In this document: positions 13,165-25,163 of the stretch, in pieces
How positions within the stretch are numbered: the stretch's first letter is position 1
Layout: each line of letters opens with the position of its first letter
DNA from: Neurospora crassa OR74A
Lineage: Eukaryota; Ascomycota; Sordariomycetes; Sordariales; Sordariaceae
Direction of reading: 5' to 3'
NCBI RefSeq assembly: GCF_000182925.2
Contig: NC_026502.1
Location: 1,798,001-1,862,000 of the forward strand
DNA length: 64,000 bases
Notes under the pieces: generated by a model
What the model saw: the letters and a program-made list of their open reading frames with translations, nothing else
What the model was told of the DNA's origin: nothing
Database searches by the model: none
Made by a program: the position numbers and the translations under genes

Positions 13165-15695
13165 ATGAAGGAACTACTGGACACGGACCGAGTGAACTAT
13201 CTCGTTTGGAGGTTCGCCCATCCCTCCCCGCCACCCTCTGCGCTGCTTGTCAAGTGTCAAGACTCGGCGCACTCTCCCTCCCTAGGCTTGGGGCTACTCA
13301 TGGCATGGCAAAGTACTGACGATGGACTTGCCATCTCGCGTCTTATAGATATCTACTCGAGTCCAGTATGTCTGCTTTTCTTGAATCCCTCCAAGGCGCA
13401 TGGCCCTTGGCGGTTGGTATATTTCTTTTTCCCGCCTTGCGAGACTAACCGCGCGCACCGTCTCTCGTTCCACAGACTATCGAGACACTGCTGCCAAGCT
13501 CCAGAAAGAATGGCGAGTGCAGGCTCCCCACAGGAAATTTGACTTTGCAAAGCATGTGCACACGTACGCGCTGGTGTCCTTGTTGAACAAGGGCCTTATC
13601 TATGAAGACTACCAAAGGAAATTCGCGGAAGCCAACCAGGTACGATAGCCGCGCACTTTCCTTAGCATGTGCTGCTCGATCCGCTGCTCTCCAAAAATCC
13701 GCATCGGCTTCAATTCGGCATGACCTAGATGGCCGGGCGGCGTCATTGTGCGCTGCCCTCTGGCACACCCGGAAACCCCCCGGTGGGAGTCGGCTCCTGT
13801 GGCTGCAGCGGTTGCAGCGCTGTCATGGGCTCCAGTTTTTTTGCTGACATTTTAGCAGGACACCCGTGAAGGGCAAGCAGCAGCCGAGAGCGCCCGCGGT
13901 GTGTTCGGGCCTCTCAAGTTTGAACCAACACCCAATGAATCGGCGGAGGATATGGAGGAGGAAGATGAGTCGGAAGCTGAGACCGAGATTGAGAATGGAA
14001 ATGCGCGAAAACGCGGGAGTGAGCGGCCGCATCATGTTTTGCGCAACGGAACGCCAGCAAAGCGACAAAGGCTGAGCAATGGCAACGAGAACGGAAATGG
14101 GGCGGAGTCAGCCACGACGCCCATGGAAATCGACTCTCACGCAGACAACAGCAGCAGCAGCAACAACAATAACAACAGCAACAACAATAACAACAACAAC
14201 AACAACTCGAGTAGCAGCAATGTCAACAACAACCATGCCTACCCGTCGCCCCTGGAGGGTGAGCAGGCCGCATCTCCACCACCACGCACCGAGGGCCCAG
14301 AGAAGGGCACGCAGACAGAAGAGCCGCTAGATCTCACGCCGGCAACGGTATTCCTGCGCATGGGCGCCGACGAGAGCACAGAATCAGAACTATCAACAAG
14401 CCAGGACCAGATGGCCGAAAATCCGATTGCTTCGCCGCTGGCGCTGTTCTGCGAGTGGAACCCCAGCAACCCATCCATCTTGGCGGTTGCCGGGACCGAG
14501 GCGCTAGCCCGTCTTTGGACTCTCTCGCGTGGAGACGCCCCAGTGGCCGACTTCCCTGCAGGTCACGTGGACGACCGCACGGCCCCCCCTTTCACGCTCA
14601 ACTCCAGCTTCTCCAGCCTCACCGAGCAGGACGTCCTCAAGTCGTCAACCGTCTCGTCACTTGCCTGGAATACCGACGGTACTGCCATTGCTCTGGCTGT
14701 GGATCATGGGGGCAAGTCGCGTGTCAGCATCTGGGATGTCAATGGCTCGCCTATCCACCGCTTCGATGGCGTCGACCCTCCCGTCATCAAGTTGCGTTGG
14801 AGCCCTAACAAAGACTTGATTTTGGGCGTTAGTCTCGATAGCCGCGGCATAATGGTCACTGTGTTCTCGCTCTCGACCGCAAACTCGGTCTCACACCTCC
14901 TTGAACGCACTCTCGACGATAGTGTTCTCGATGTTTGCTGGGTTAGCGAAACTGAGTTTGTAATTTGTGGAGGTGATTGCTTGGTCGCCCTGCGCTATGA
15001 AGAGAAGGGCATCGCACCTGGCAGAGAGTTCGACACCAACAAGGACGAGAGTTTCAGTCAGATCAAATACGACGCAAAGACGGGGCTTATTGCTACTGCC
15101 ACTGAAAAAGGCGTCATACATGTAAGCAAGACACTGCAAGCAAAGAAAACAACAACATCTGAACCTCTACTAACACTCTACCCCTCAGATTTGGGACCAA
15201 GCGGGTCAACGGCGGTCCATCAGCGCCCATATCGGAAACATCACCGGTCTTTTATGGCAGCCCTTGGACCGCGAGCCGGAGGAAGATGAAAGATTGCTTG
15301 CGTCCAGTGGGGAAGATGGCGCCATCTGCATATGGAACGTGCGCAACGCTGACAACAAGGCAAAGTACTCGATGACGATGGCCGATCAGATTGCTAGCAT
15401 CGCAATGACCCCCGACGGCACTTATATTGCCGGAGCAACCGCGGACAGGGTCTTGGTGTGGAAGCTTGATGATCCAACGGTGCCTTACGCGAGCTGGAAC
15501 AAGGAATCCCATCCGGGATGGAGGAGCCCCAAAACAGGCGCAGAAGCTGACGAGATTCTCGCACCCTGCCTTGGCTGGGATGCAGAGGGAGGAAAGCTGG
15601 TCTATGGCCTAAATAGTCGGGTACGTACAATCTTCGTCCGGGTTTGTGGACTTGTGCTAACAATGTTGCAGCTTGCTGTCATCAACTTTCGCTAG
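13165..15695 (+). CDS. LisH/WD40 corepressor subunit, TBL1/Hif2/Sif2 type
   Basis: Six exons: 13165-13211, 13349-13365, 13476-13639, 13859-15121, 15189-15620, 15672-15695, giving 648 residues. The N-terminus is a LisH motif (DRVNYLVWRYLLE) that is continuous only if the 17-nt second exon is included. A Ser/Asn-rich low-complexity stretch from CAG/AAC repeats (about 14140-14225) links it to WD40 repeats from about residue 250 on (SIWDV, HIWDQ, CIWNV). LisH plus WD40 in this order is the layout of TBL1/TBLR1 and yeast Sif2, the core subunit of Set3/NCoR-type histone deacetylase complexes, so it likely acts in nuclear gene repression. All junctions keep frame, and branch points such as CTAAC precede the acceptors. 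Confidence 0.88.
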
Positions 15696-18170
15696 GCGCG
15701 ACTTAAGGATGGCCTTAATGAACTTGCGCTGGCCCTTGACGAGGTCGGTCTGAATGCTGACGAATCTAACGTGTACTCGTCCACGACCTCGACTCAGGCC
15801 TCATATGTGGCCTCCGAGGCTCTGAGGCCAGCTCGTGATTCCGCTTCGGTCTGCGCAGCTTGGCGGTGGCCCTTAGGTCTTGATCCTTAATCGCTTCGAT
15901 GTCACGAGAAGCGCGAAACGCGAGGCGGGTCTGTTAGGCGTCGAAATGACGTTCCTAGTCGCATCCGTTGTTCGAGGACCATATTGCATCCAGTTGTTCC
16001 GCCCAAGCTCGCTGCCAGCAGTGCTTGCCAGCATCGCATGAGGATGGCCTTTCAGCGGTGATTGTGGTTCTCGACCCGGTAACTATGTTACCTCCACGAG
16101 CCGTTTGTCATTATTGGATAGGAATATTGTTAGGCGCCGCATCGGAGAGTGGCAGCCCGAGGCTGCTATGAGCTATGGCAAGGAAAGGCTGCGCATACGA
16201 ACAACCGTTGCAGACAAACAGGAGGGGCGTGCTTAGGCCCTACGCAGGTCGAAATGCCTGCCATCAATGCACCATAGTCAAAGGAGGCGACATGGACATT
16301 GAGGCCGGCTGCCCTGTAACACCCGTGTTCTCATGGTACGACCCAGAGGCGAGCGAAAGTGAATGGAAGCGGAGACCGCCGATGAGGATATTTTTTCCGG
16401 TAGCGCGGATCTCCGCAACATGATTACGGTTCCGCACCTCTTTTTAAGCCCACCGCTGATGTGAAAACCCGCATCTTTGAACAGACCTGCTCTTCCCACC
16501 GCGAGTCCACAATACTTTCGACGCGGTGCTCACCAATGCATGGGTGATTGGTGTTACCACCTACAGACAATGACTCCTGGATAATCACTGTCTCGAGACC
16601 ACCCAAGAAACCCGCCAAAGTTCATTTCCGTTGCAGTTTCAATATACACAACAGTTACCATCCTTTCCGTTTTCTTATCATCGGGGCAGCGTGTAGCTGC
16701 GACACGCCGGACGGCGTCTTTTTTTGGCTACACAGTATTTCCTTTTCGTTAGGCAACAAAACTATTTGAGTTAAAACAATGCGCCCGCAGGGAAGACGGG
16801 CGAGACCAAACCGAGTCCCCCCCAAAAAGTAAGGCAATGGATGGCGACAAGAACAATCTGATTTGCGAATGGCAATGCTTGGTTTCCCGGAACAGCATGT
16901 ATGCACGCGATGAAGGATGGTGATCTGGCGAACCGGTTTGTTTGTTTGTTTGTTTGTTTGTTATTGTAGTGGGCTAGAAAACTGGATATCTAGGTATCTG
17001 TATACACTTGTATGAAGACCTCGACATGCAAAGGATCAATTATTCTGCATTGTTTTACACCTAGGAGCCAGAAACGTGACCAGTCATCCAGGACTCGAAA
17101 CATTTGGTACATTTGGAACTGAGATCTGACATATTGGGTCGCTGGTGATGACAATGCGCATTGTTGATACTACGGACACCTACCCCAACATTGAGCATTA
17201 TACGTGAGAATAATACTGAGGTTTCATTTATTGCTAAGTATTCAATTCCGCATGGAGGTTGGTGTAACGGGCTATAGGCCACTGCTTTACCGCCTGTTCA
17301 CGAATTGACTGTTTGCATTCACCATATGCGCATTTGTGCATGTGAAATCAATGGAGATGGCGGTGCGGGTAGGTGCAGGCGAATTGTCAATGGCTTTGTC
17401 GATACCGGTGCCGTGTTGGTGAAAGTGCTATTTCTATGTGGCAAGTAAAAACTGCTAAGAGCGGGCCACAGATTGCTAATGCTTTGTATGTAGATAGGGT
17501 ATCCCCACTAACTGAGCTGAGGGACTTCGTCACGACCGGGACGTCCCCGTTACACTGCACTCATATCACACTGTACAACCCTGACCAACACAGACACTTT
17601 AAGACGACAACGCAGATGTTTGAGAATAGCTGGCGACCGAGGGATATCAATTCGAGCTCTACGTTTCCATAAACTCATCAAGAATCTTCAGTCCGCCGAG
17701 GCTGCGCCAAAGGAACAAGCAGCAACCGCCCAGACGTTACTTCAGGCGACTACCGAGCGCACGACGGACAAGAGGGGTCGTCAACCCAATTCACAGAACC
17801 TCACACGCAACTTCCATCACTTGTTGCCGGAACTGAATCAGAAAGTTAGCGCTGAAATCGGCATCAGCACATATTGCGAAGTTGGAAGTCGAACCTACGA
17901 AACGCGTAGGAAGCAACAGTGAAGGCCAAATCCCCTGCATATAAGAAGTATCTCACCGTGACCATCCACTTGTCCGCATCAACACAGACACGGACCCCTT
18001 CACTCACGCTCAATCACTTCTCAATATTCATCTATTAATCGAATCATCGACCAAGCATCATATCTTCCATCACCACATCCACCAAGTACCAATCCACCAT
18101 TACCACCGACAATCGTCCTCACCTTCTACCCACACACTTACCTACCAGCCAGCCTCCACAACAGCCAACA
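15696..18170. other. Gap of 2.5 kb, with an in-frame open stretch after the TBL1 stop
   Basis: Immediately after the TAG of the TBL1-like gene the same frame stays open for 64 more codons (15696-15887) and reads like ordinary protein. Farther on, only short frames and a (TTTG)n run near 16937-16962 are seen. The last 200 bp before 18171 are C/A-rich, typical of a Neurospora 5' leader. Confidence 0.4.
16937..16962. repeat. (TTTG)n microsatellite
   Basis: About six tandem TTTG units in the gap downstream of the TBL1-like gene. Confidence 0.9.
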
Positions 18171-19185
18171 ATGGACAGCCACTCACCCTTCGCCTCAACC
18201 ACCACCACCAACTCCTCCCACAACAACAGCACGTCCAACCTTCACAACAACCCCTCAACCACAAGCAGCAGCATCACCAACGTCGGACATAGCAACTTCA
18301 CCCCCGAGATGCGTGATAAGCAAGCCAGAGGCAAAGACCCCTATGCTGAACGGTCGGATGAGGAGAGTGATTTTGATGGTGGAGGGCCGGCGGTTGGGAT
18401 GATGGGGAGGAGTATGGGTGCTGGTGGGGGTGTTGGTGGGAGGGGATTGGGAAGGGGGACGGGGAGAGGAGGTGCGGGTGGGTTGTCATGGGGTGAGAGG
18501 AAGGATGTTAGGAGGAAGTAAGCATCGCCCTTTTGTTTGAGAGTTCTTCGTTGGGTGGGTTTGTTGATGAAGCTTGGAGGGGATGATGTTGCGATGATGG
18601 GTTGGGTTGCGGTCCGGGTGCATTTCAAGGAAGGAGAGCATGAGTAGGGGCAAAACTTCAAAAATAGGGGAGAAGGACTGATGAAGGAAAGCACCAACAA
18701 CATCAACACCAGCAAAAGCTAACGTCACCACCCATCACAGAGTAGAAATCTCCGGCAACGCCAAAGCTCTCTCTAGCATGTCCAACTCCAATTACCACGT
18801 CGATTACGACACCCGTGAGAAGCGCCGCAAAGCCTCCATGTTTCTCAACGACCCCGAGTTGTTGATCACCCATGCTGAAGCTAGTGGCATGGTACGTCCC
18901 ATCTCCCGTTCTCCTTCCATCTCTATTTCCATTCCCGTCCTTATACTTCTCTCTCGACATTGGAATCGGATGGATATAGAAGCTGATTAACCGTTCGGCA
19001 TACAAAAACAGACCATCGCCGGCTCCCGCCACCATTTCATGCTCATGCTTTGTGGTTACGACAACAAACCGCGTAAGAAATCGGCGCAGGGCTCTTCCTC
19101 GGTCAGCAGTGGTCCATCGTCACGCATGTATCAGGGTGTTCCCCGAAGGGAAGCGGGCTGGGAATTCGGATGGGAAGAGGAATAG
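18171..19185 (+). CDS. Conserved-looking protein of unknown function
   Basis: Three exons, 18171-18517, 18741-18891 and 19012-19185, give 223 residues. The introns have donors GTAAGC and GTACGT, branch-like GCTAACG and GCTGATT, and acceptors CACAG and ACAG; frame is kept across both. The first 60 residues are Ser/Thr/Asn-rich, followed by an acidic patch (ERSDEESDFDGG) and a Gly/Arg-rich linker. The second and third exons hold the only ordered-looking part, with KRRKASMFLNDPELL and a short hydrophobic stretch HHFMLMLCGYDN. No known domain is recognised. A nuclear or RNA-related role could be guessed from the Gly/Arg-rich part, but nothing proves it. Confidence 0.72.
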
Positions 19186-19496
19186 GAAAACGGAGAGAGT
19201 AAGAAGGAAACGGTCCGGCATTTGACAAGCACAGTGAACAGCAATGAACGAGCATCAGGCGGGTGTACAACTAGTAATGGGATGTGCATTGTGGAGAAAA
19301 AAAAAGAAGAAAAAAAACAGAGATAATGTGTAGAAACAGAAGTGGTTGACAGAGCTGAGGGTGGAGCAGAGAGTTACCTCTGTGTAGGTACACTTGACTC
19401 TCGAACAGAGGCTACCATTGTATAAGCCAACATCAAAACATGATCTCATTCAGATTGAGGCAGCATTAATAAACTCTTCATTTTTTAATTACAATC

Positions 19497-19615
19497 ACAT
19501 ACGACCATACCCACTGGAAAACTCGGGATCCCGTCCGCTCTCCCATAGATAAGCCAGTGAGGGCCAGACTAGTAGTTGGGTCGGTGACGACCAGCGAATC
19601 CCTGGTGTTGTATGT
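19497..19615 (+). rRNA. 5S rRNA gene (copy 1)
   Basis: A complete 119-nt 5S sequence from ACATACGACC to TTGTATGT, with the internal control region of RNA polymerase III genes and a T run right after the 3' end. An A/T-rich TATA-like element (TTAATAAA) lies near -29, the position known to matter for Neurospora 5S transcription. The other intact copies here appear identical or nearly so, as expected for the common dispersed type. Confidence 0.96.
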
Positions 19616-19781
19616 TTTTGTGCGTTTTGGTCTTTTACCTCTTTTTTTTTGTCTCTCTTCTTCATTTGTTATGTATTGTGGCATCGTTTACCCAATTGTC
19701 TTGAGTTACTGTTTCAGCTTTGATCCTTTTCGTGGTGGTAGTTGTAGCTGCTACCGTTGCTATTCATCCATAGAAGAAGAC

Positions 19782-19809
19782 AAAAAAAAAAAAAAAAAAA
19801 AAAAAAAAA
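19782..19809. repeat. A28 homopolymer
   Basis: Uninterrupted A run about 170 bp downstream of 5S copy 1. Confidence 0.95.
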
Positions 19810-22359
19810 CAGTGGTTATGTATGTACTAGGCTTTTTCGTCTGTCGTTCTGGCACCACCTAACAAGTTGTCGGGACCCGACTAGCGGAAATAGTGAGTAT
19901 ATATATATATACTCGAACAACCTGAGAGTAGAACTGGGTTGAACTCTGACACCTGCTGTGTTGAACGTTAATGATGATGACCCTGAGACCTCACCACCTT
20001 GTGCAGCCATTACCTAGGGAGGTAGCCAGAGCGCGATGCTAGTCTATACATGACATCACTGCAAAATTTTAGTGGCAGGATTGAATACCACCAACCTGAC
20101 CCATATCTGAACAGGCATTGAAGAGAAAAAGATTGAGACATGTGAATGTTGAGCTTACCACATGTGTCTATGCTGATGTAATTCTTTTTTTATTCTTTTT
20201 TTTTGGGGGGGGGGGGGTTTGTCTTGAGGCAGGTCTCTGAGAGGAATGAGGAGCAAGGGGGAAAGGATGATTGATATGTTAGGATGGTCGGTGTAAGAGC
20301 CGAATCTATATAAGACTCTCTCGGCAGTTTGAAACACCACCGGCACGTGAACCACAGATCTGGGGTACGCAAACCAAAATCCGGGGTGCGTGAATAGCTA
20401 GTGTAGGGTCCGTTGTCAATGGTTTGGTACTGATGATGGGGGGAAAGATTGTAACCGTTTTGGGAATTGGAGGTTAGTTTTGGGGTATGTAGGAAACTTG
20501 GGAAATGGTGAAAGGCGGGCGGGCGGGCGGTCGACAGGCAGACATGGTACCTGGTGTAGAGCCGAGCTTGGCGAGAACGGTGCAAGTCGTGACCGAAGGA
20601 GGAGGTGAAGCTAGAAGCTAGAAGCTGGGCGCATCCGGGACGCAATCTGGGAAAGTTCGGTAAAGTGAGTGCGCGGGAGCCAACGGGAGTGGTCGAAACA
20701 GGGCCTGGACGAACGGCCGGGCGACAGGATGGAGTGGTTTACGGAGCGGATCGGGTGCGACCCTGAGGCTCATCCTCGCTCCCTGCGACTTCCAACGAAG
20801 CATGACCTGGATCGTGATCTCGTTCGCGGTGATCTTTGAGTAGCGCCACACTGCTTTGGCAGACGAGGTACTGCCCGTAGGCGCATACTATTCAGTACAT
20901 ACGTAACGGTAAGTACGTATGTTTGCCCACCGTATCGGTGACATAAGCCAAGAAACCCCAATACAGCACGTTTTGAGAACGTTTTGGGACGTCCTTTGTC
21001 GGTGTGTTAAGGGAATGGGGTTGTTTTTCGCTGATACCGGTTTACCGGACCCGGGGCCGGGTCAAGGCAGAGACGCCCGGTCGATCCGGTTGGTTTTCTT
21101 GTCGTCCTTGATCTGCGGCCTGCCGTCTGCGAAACTGTAAGACGCCGTAAAAGAACGTGGTTTTCTTTGCAACAGATGGCTCACCCCTGAATGAATGAGA
21201 CGCAACTCCTGACTTGCTACCAATGAGAAAGGCCCGAGGTGTCTAGCGACCGCCTCATGCTGAGAACGCCGAAACAGGTAGAGAAAAAGCTGGAGTAAAT
21301 TGGGGGTCGGGCGTCCGGACTACGGGTTTACGGAGTCGTACACTCGGTCTAACTCCGTACCGACGTTTCCCAGAATAGCTGTGAAACAACTTGGATCAGT
21401 TCTGAGGGTGCCTCCCTCGAGTGTCGAACATTCTTTCGAGGCGTAGAAGTAGCTATTATATGTATTTGATAAGGGATGAAAGGCAAAGTGTAGAGAAAGT
21501 AAGCACTGCTTACTCTAACGGTCCGAGGCCGATTTCAAATAACAAGCTTGGAGTGTAACGTCAGCAAGGACCTGGAGTTCGTACAATGTAAGCTCTGTAA
21601 GAGTATCTATGCAAGGGCCGTAATACAGCACGCTATCGTCGTCCACCCCCGGTGCTGTTTTCTGAGGGCTGCCGTGTTTCTTTTCTTGGAGTGGAGTTAG
21701 CAAAGGTACCATACGCTATACACTAGTTGGTGACACCGCAAGGAGCGATGAAACTCGGCTGTCGATCCGTCTTCGGTCCCTATCTTTCAACGATAACTCT
21801 ATTCCAACCGATAATGATGGCCCAGATGGGACCATGTCCATAAAGCCACGGCTCTTGACCTACACGTCGATGTATTTATAATTTGGACAATAGACAGTTG
21901 TTTCTGGGTATTGACAGAATCGTGACTTTGGGTGGCAGTCTGCCGACTAACAGGACACAGCGGTTGAGACGAAACGGTGAGTTGTTCGCCACCCCCTTCC
22001 CATGTTGCGGGGAAAGTGCTTGGGGTTAAGGACCCCCGCGCCAATCCTCAGGACTAACAGCGGCCCCGCGATATCAATGACGCGAGGCTGGGGAAAGGGG
22101 AGCGACAGCGGGGCCATAGCAGGATGGCTCGCGTTGCGATGCGAGCCCGAGCTCGCTGTTGCATCTTGCTCGTCGTCCGCAGGAGATAGTGTACTTATAA
22201 CCTCCGCGTAAGGTTGACTACAGTATGTAGTGTAATGTGAGCCTGACCCTGTCTAGCGTATCTCTATGCGGTCCCAGCCGAGCCCATCGAACCGGTACCG
22301 GACAGTCATCACCATTGGGTGATGACTACAGTGGCGAGCCATCGGGATGAGATATTTCG

Positions 22360-22698
22360 ATGCATTCGTGTAGTGGTCATCTTGGTGTCCGTCGTCCGCA
22401 GAACTGCTTATCCAAAGGAATTACATACGGTGCATTTGAGGTGACAGTCTTCAGGTTGGTTGAGGTTATTCGAAAGTGGATCACATCGAGACTAAGCGGT
22501 GGAGTTGATGGGGACCTAAGAGCAGCATGGCAGCGTGGGGTAAAGCTTTGTGACAAGATTGCACGAGCACTGACTGGCCGGATGGACTCGAGCCTCATCA
22601 TGAGCCGTGCACAGGCCGCCATGCGACGGATGCTGGCTCCATTTCACCACTTGGCTACAGCCGGGAGACGTCGGTATGTACCTTACTCGTACCGTTGA
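22360..22698 (+). other. Protein-like open frame of unknown status
   Basis: A 112-codon frame whose middle looks like ordinary helical protein (for example DLRAAWQRGVKLCDKIARAL). No second exon, family or promoter was recognised, and the reverse strand is also open for 81 codons. It could be a remnant of an older gene, an exon of an undetected gene, or chance. Confidence 0.18.
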
Positions 22699-25163
22699 GG
22701 TTGCGTTGTGGGAACCATGGAATGTTGAGGATTCGTTGCGGGGACGGGATCCCAACCGAAACTTTGGTTTCTCCTTACATCCGTCTCAGCCGTCACGTAT
22801 TTCACCTCCTCAGGAGGCATACTTCTACCGACGTGCCCGTCCCGCCCACCTTCAAAATATCAGCTGGCCCCAAGATTTGCATTTCTACTGGCTTGCTTAC
22901 AAGGCTTGTATCATTGTCCATCAACAGCTGATTCTCTAGGCAGTTGGGCTTCACCTCCCTTTTGCCCCCGGTACTGATGTACTGAATACCTGAACAGGCC
23001 CCTAGCAATAACCGACGGTATGCAGCGCTGATGCACGCCATCTACGAAATGACTCGCGACCAATCATGTGGACGAATTGGACGAATTGGCCGAAGACGCG
23101 GATGCGCCCGTGCTGTCCTTCCAGTCCCCCGTCAAGCCGCACTTCCCAGCGGACAGTATCATCGACCAGGCAAACCCGAACCAACCGAGTCTTGACGAGA
23201 ATACGACAAACCAGCAGCTGTGCATTACCGATCCAAAGTCAATATAAGCAAGGCAACAGCAAAAGACATTTGAAATTCGACGCCTCTCAAGGGTTCAATC
23301 CGATAAGGACGAGGTGTTGCAAAAGGCCCCACTGTTAGAACGCTACTGGCAGGCAAGCCTACACTGCCACCTCACAACTCCTCCCATACGACGGGACCAT
23401 GGAGACTTTTAGGTGATTTCTAGTGTACAACGTGTTCAGAAGCTAGGTAGCGGCTCGTAATTTTGCTGCCCATCCCATATGGCTTTGGGTCTAGAGGTAT
23501 CAGGGCATTACGGACGGCGGCGGCGCATCGTAGCACGTACACTGCGTACTAACATGGACGGCGTAACGGTCAGGGTCCAAAAGAATCCCGAGAAACTAGT
23601 GTAAGATCCCGTTACGGTGCGTAACGGGGAGGAAACCAGCCATACCATGCGCCAAGGGGGTAACCAGGTAGGACCTGGCATGTACAATTGTGCGCTACTG
23701 TAAACCTGACATGGCATCTGGGTAAAGTAGGTTGCCGGGTCTGAACAACATTGGTTCCCATTCTTGGGGTCACCTTCCCTATACCTACTGTGTAGGTACG
23801 CATGACCTCTTGCAGTCACGTCGATTCTTCCCATATCAAGCAAACTGAGAAAGCCATCAATGCTTCTTATCACCATGCCAGTTCTACTAGGCATGAAAGA
23901 CTACGATGAAGGTCACAAACGCGCTTGGCCAGGTACACCAATAACTCCAGCCCAGCATGAAAGTAGTACTTTTCCAACTGTCTGCTGTTGGCCCCAAGTT
24001 ACCTACAACATGGTATACTACGCGCTGCTACCACACTTCGGATATGTATATGCGGTCCATGTAGAACAATTCCAGTTCATTCCACAGCCAAGAGCGAAGT
24101 GATTAAAAGGTTCGCCCGATCGAAGGGTTAGTTTGCCCAATCGGGAAAGCGCGGGGCTCCGGCAAGTAGCGAATAGTCTCGACCTTCGATTGACTGGCTC
24201 GACTGAATACTAACGAGGTAGTCCAAGCGGGGCACCTAGGTCGGGACTCTTAACTCCTGAGGCGACATTCTGCAGAGATAGCATCCCGCTCACAAAGGAA
24301 GTCATGATTATCTGCTAAAGTGTGGTGGGTAGGTAGGGTTCAGAGTTCCGTTGGATGGTCACCCATCCTCGGGCAGATGGAGAATCAGTAACCGGGTACC
24401 TTACTGGGCATGTCTCTCCGACTGTAGTTGTACGCTGACGCTGCGACTCCGGTTCGGCCGTCACCCGCGGAGCCCTTTTGGAACCAAAACAACGTCCAGA
24501 GTCCAGACGGGGGATATGGACATCCCTCATCCCAACCCAAGTCCCGTCCAGGTCCCAATGGCCCCAAATTTCCAATGGTGCCATTGGCGGCCCTCCACAG
24601 TCCACAGTAGTCCCCATCCCGAGCCAGCCCAGCTTATCCACACGTCCGACCCTAGCTAGCAGTGTGCGTGGTAGTAGTCAGTCCATCCGTCCATCCTTTA
24701 CGGTTACATCCTCTATCCATGCAGCTCTTCATGACCTTCTCCATCCTGGCGGGTATGCTTCGTTTTGGTGGTGGTGCTCGGAGGTGCTCATAATACAAAA
24801 GCGCGTCGGCCCTCGTCCTGCCAACCCGCTGTCCTTTCCTTCTGCCTGCTGTACCTCTATACCAACAACCTGACCTGCCTGCTGTCCTCTCCTTTTTCCT
24901 CCTTGCCCTTTTATCCTCATCTCCTCTCTTTGGTTTGCGAAGCCTTGGCCTCCTGTCAGCTGGCCACTGTGGTTCACTCACTGCTGTGCCTTGTCCTGCG
25001 TCTTTAATCGAGCCTTTTCAGCACCGAATCCGCCTTGCTTAGTTAGAGCTGCTTCTACCTCGCATCGATCCTTTTCCAGCGAACCTAAGCGCAGAAAGGT
25101 ATTGCTTGCGACCACCAGTACCCATCTATCATTACCACCCAGAACAACCACATTACAGTCACC

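Larger units (their letters stand above)
19616..25163. other. 5.5-kb gap upstream of acetyl-CoA synthetase
   Basis: It contains an A28 run (19782-19809), an AT dinucleotide stretch near 19900, a G13 run (20205-20217) and many short frames. The most protein-like frame is 22360-22698 (112 codons, plus strand), listed separately. The last 500 bp, C/T-rich, probably holds the promoter and 5' leader of the synthetase. Confidence 0.45.

Noticed and set aside
20205-20217. G13 run as a regulatory G-quadruplex
   Set aside because: A single homopolymer run without spaced G tracts; more likely slippage DNA.
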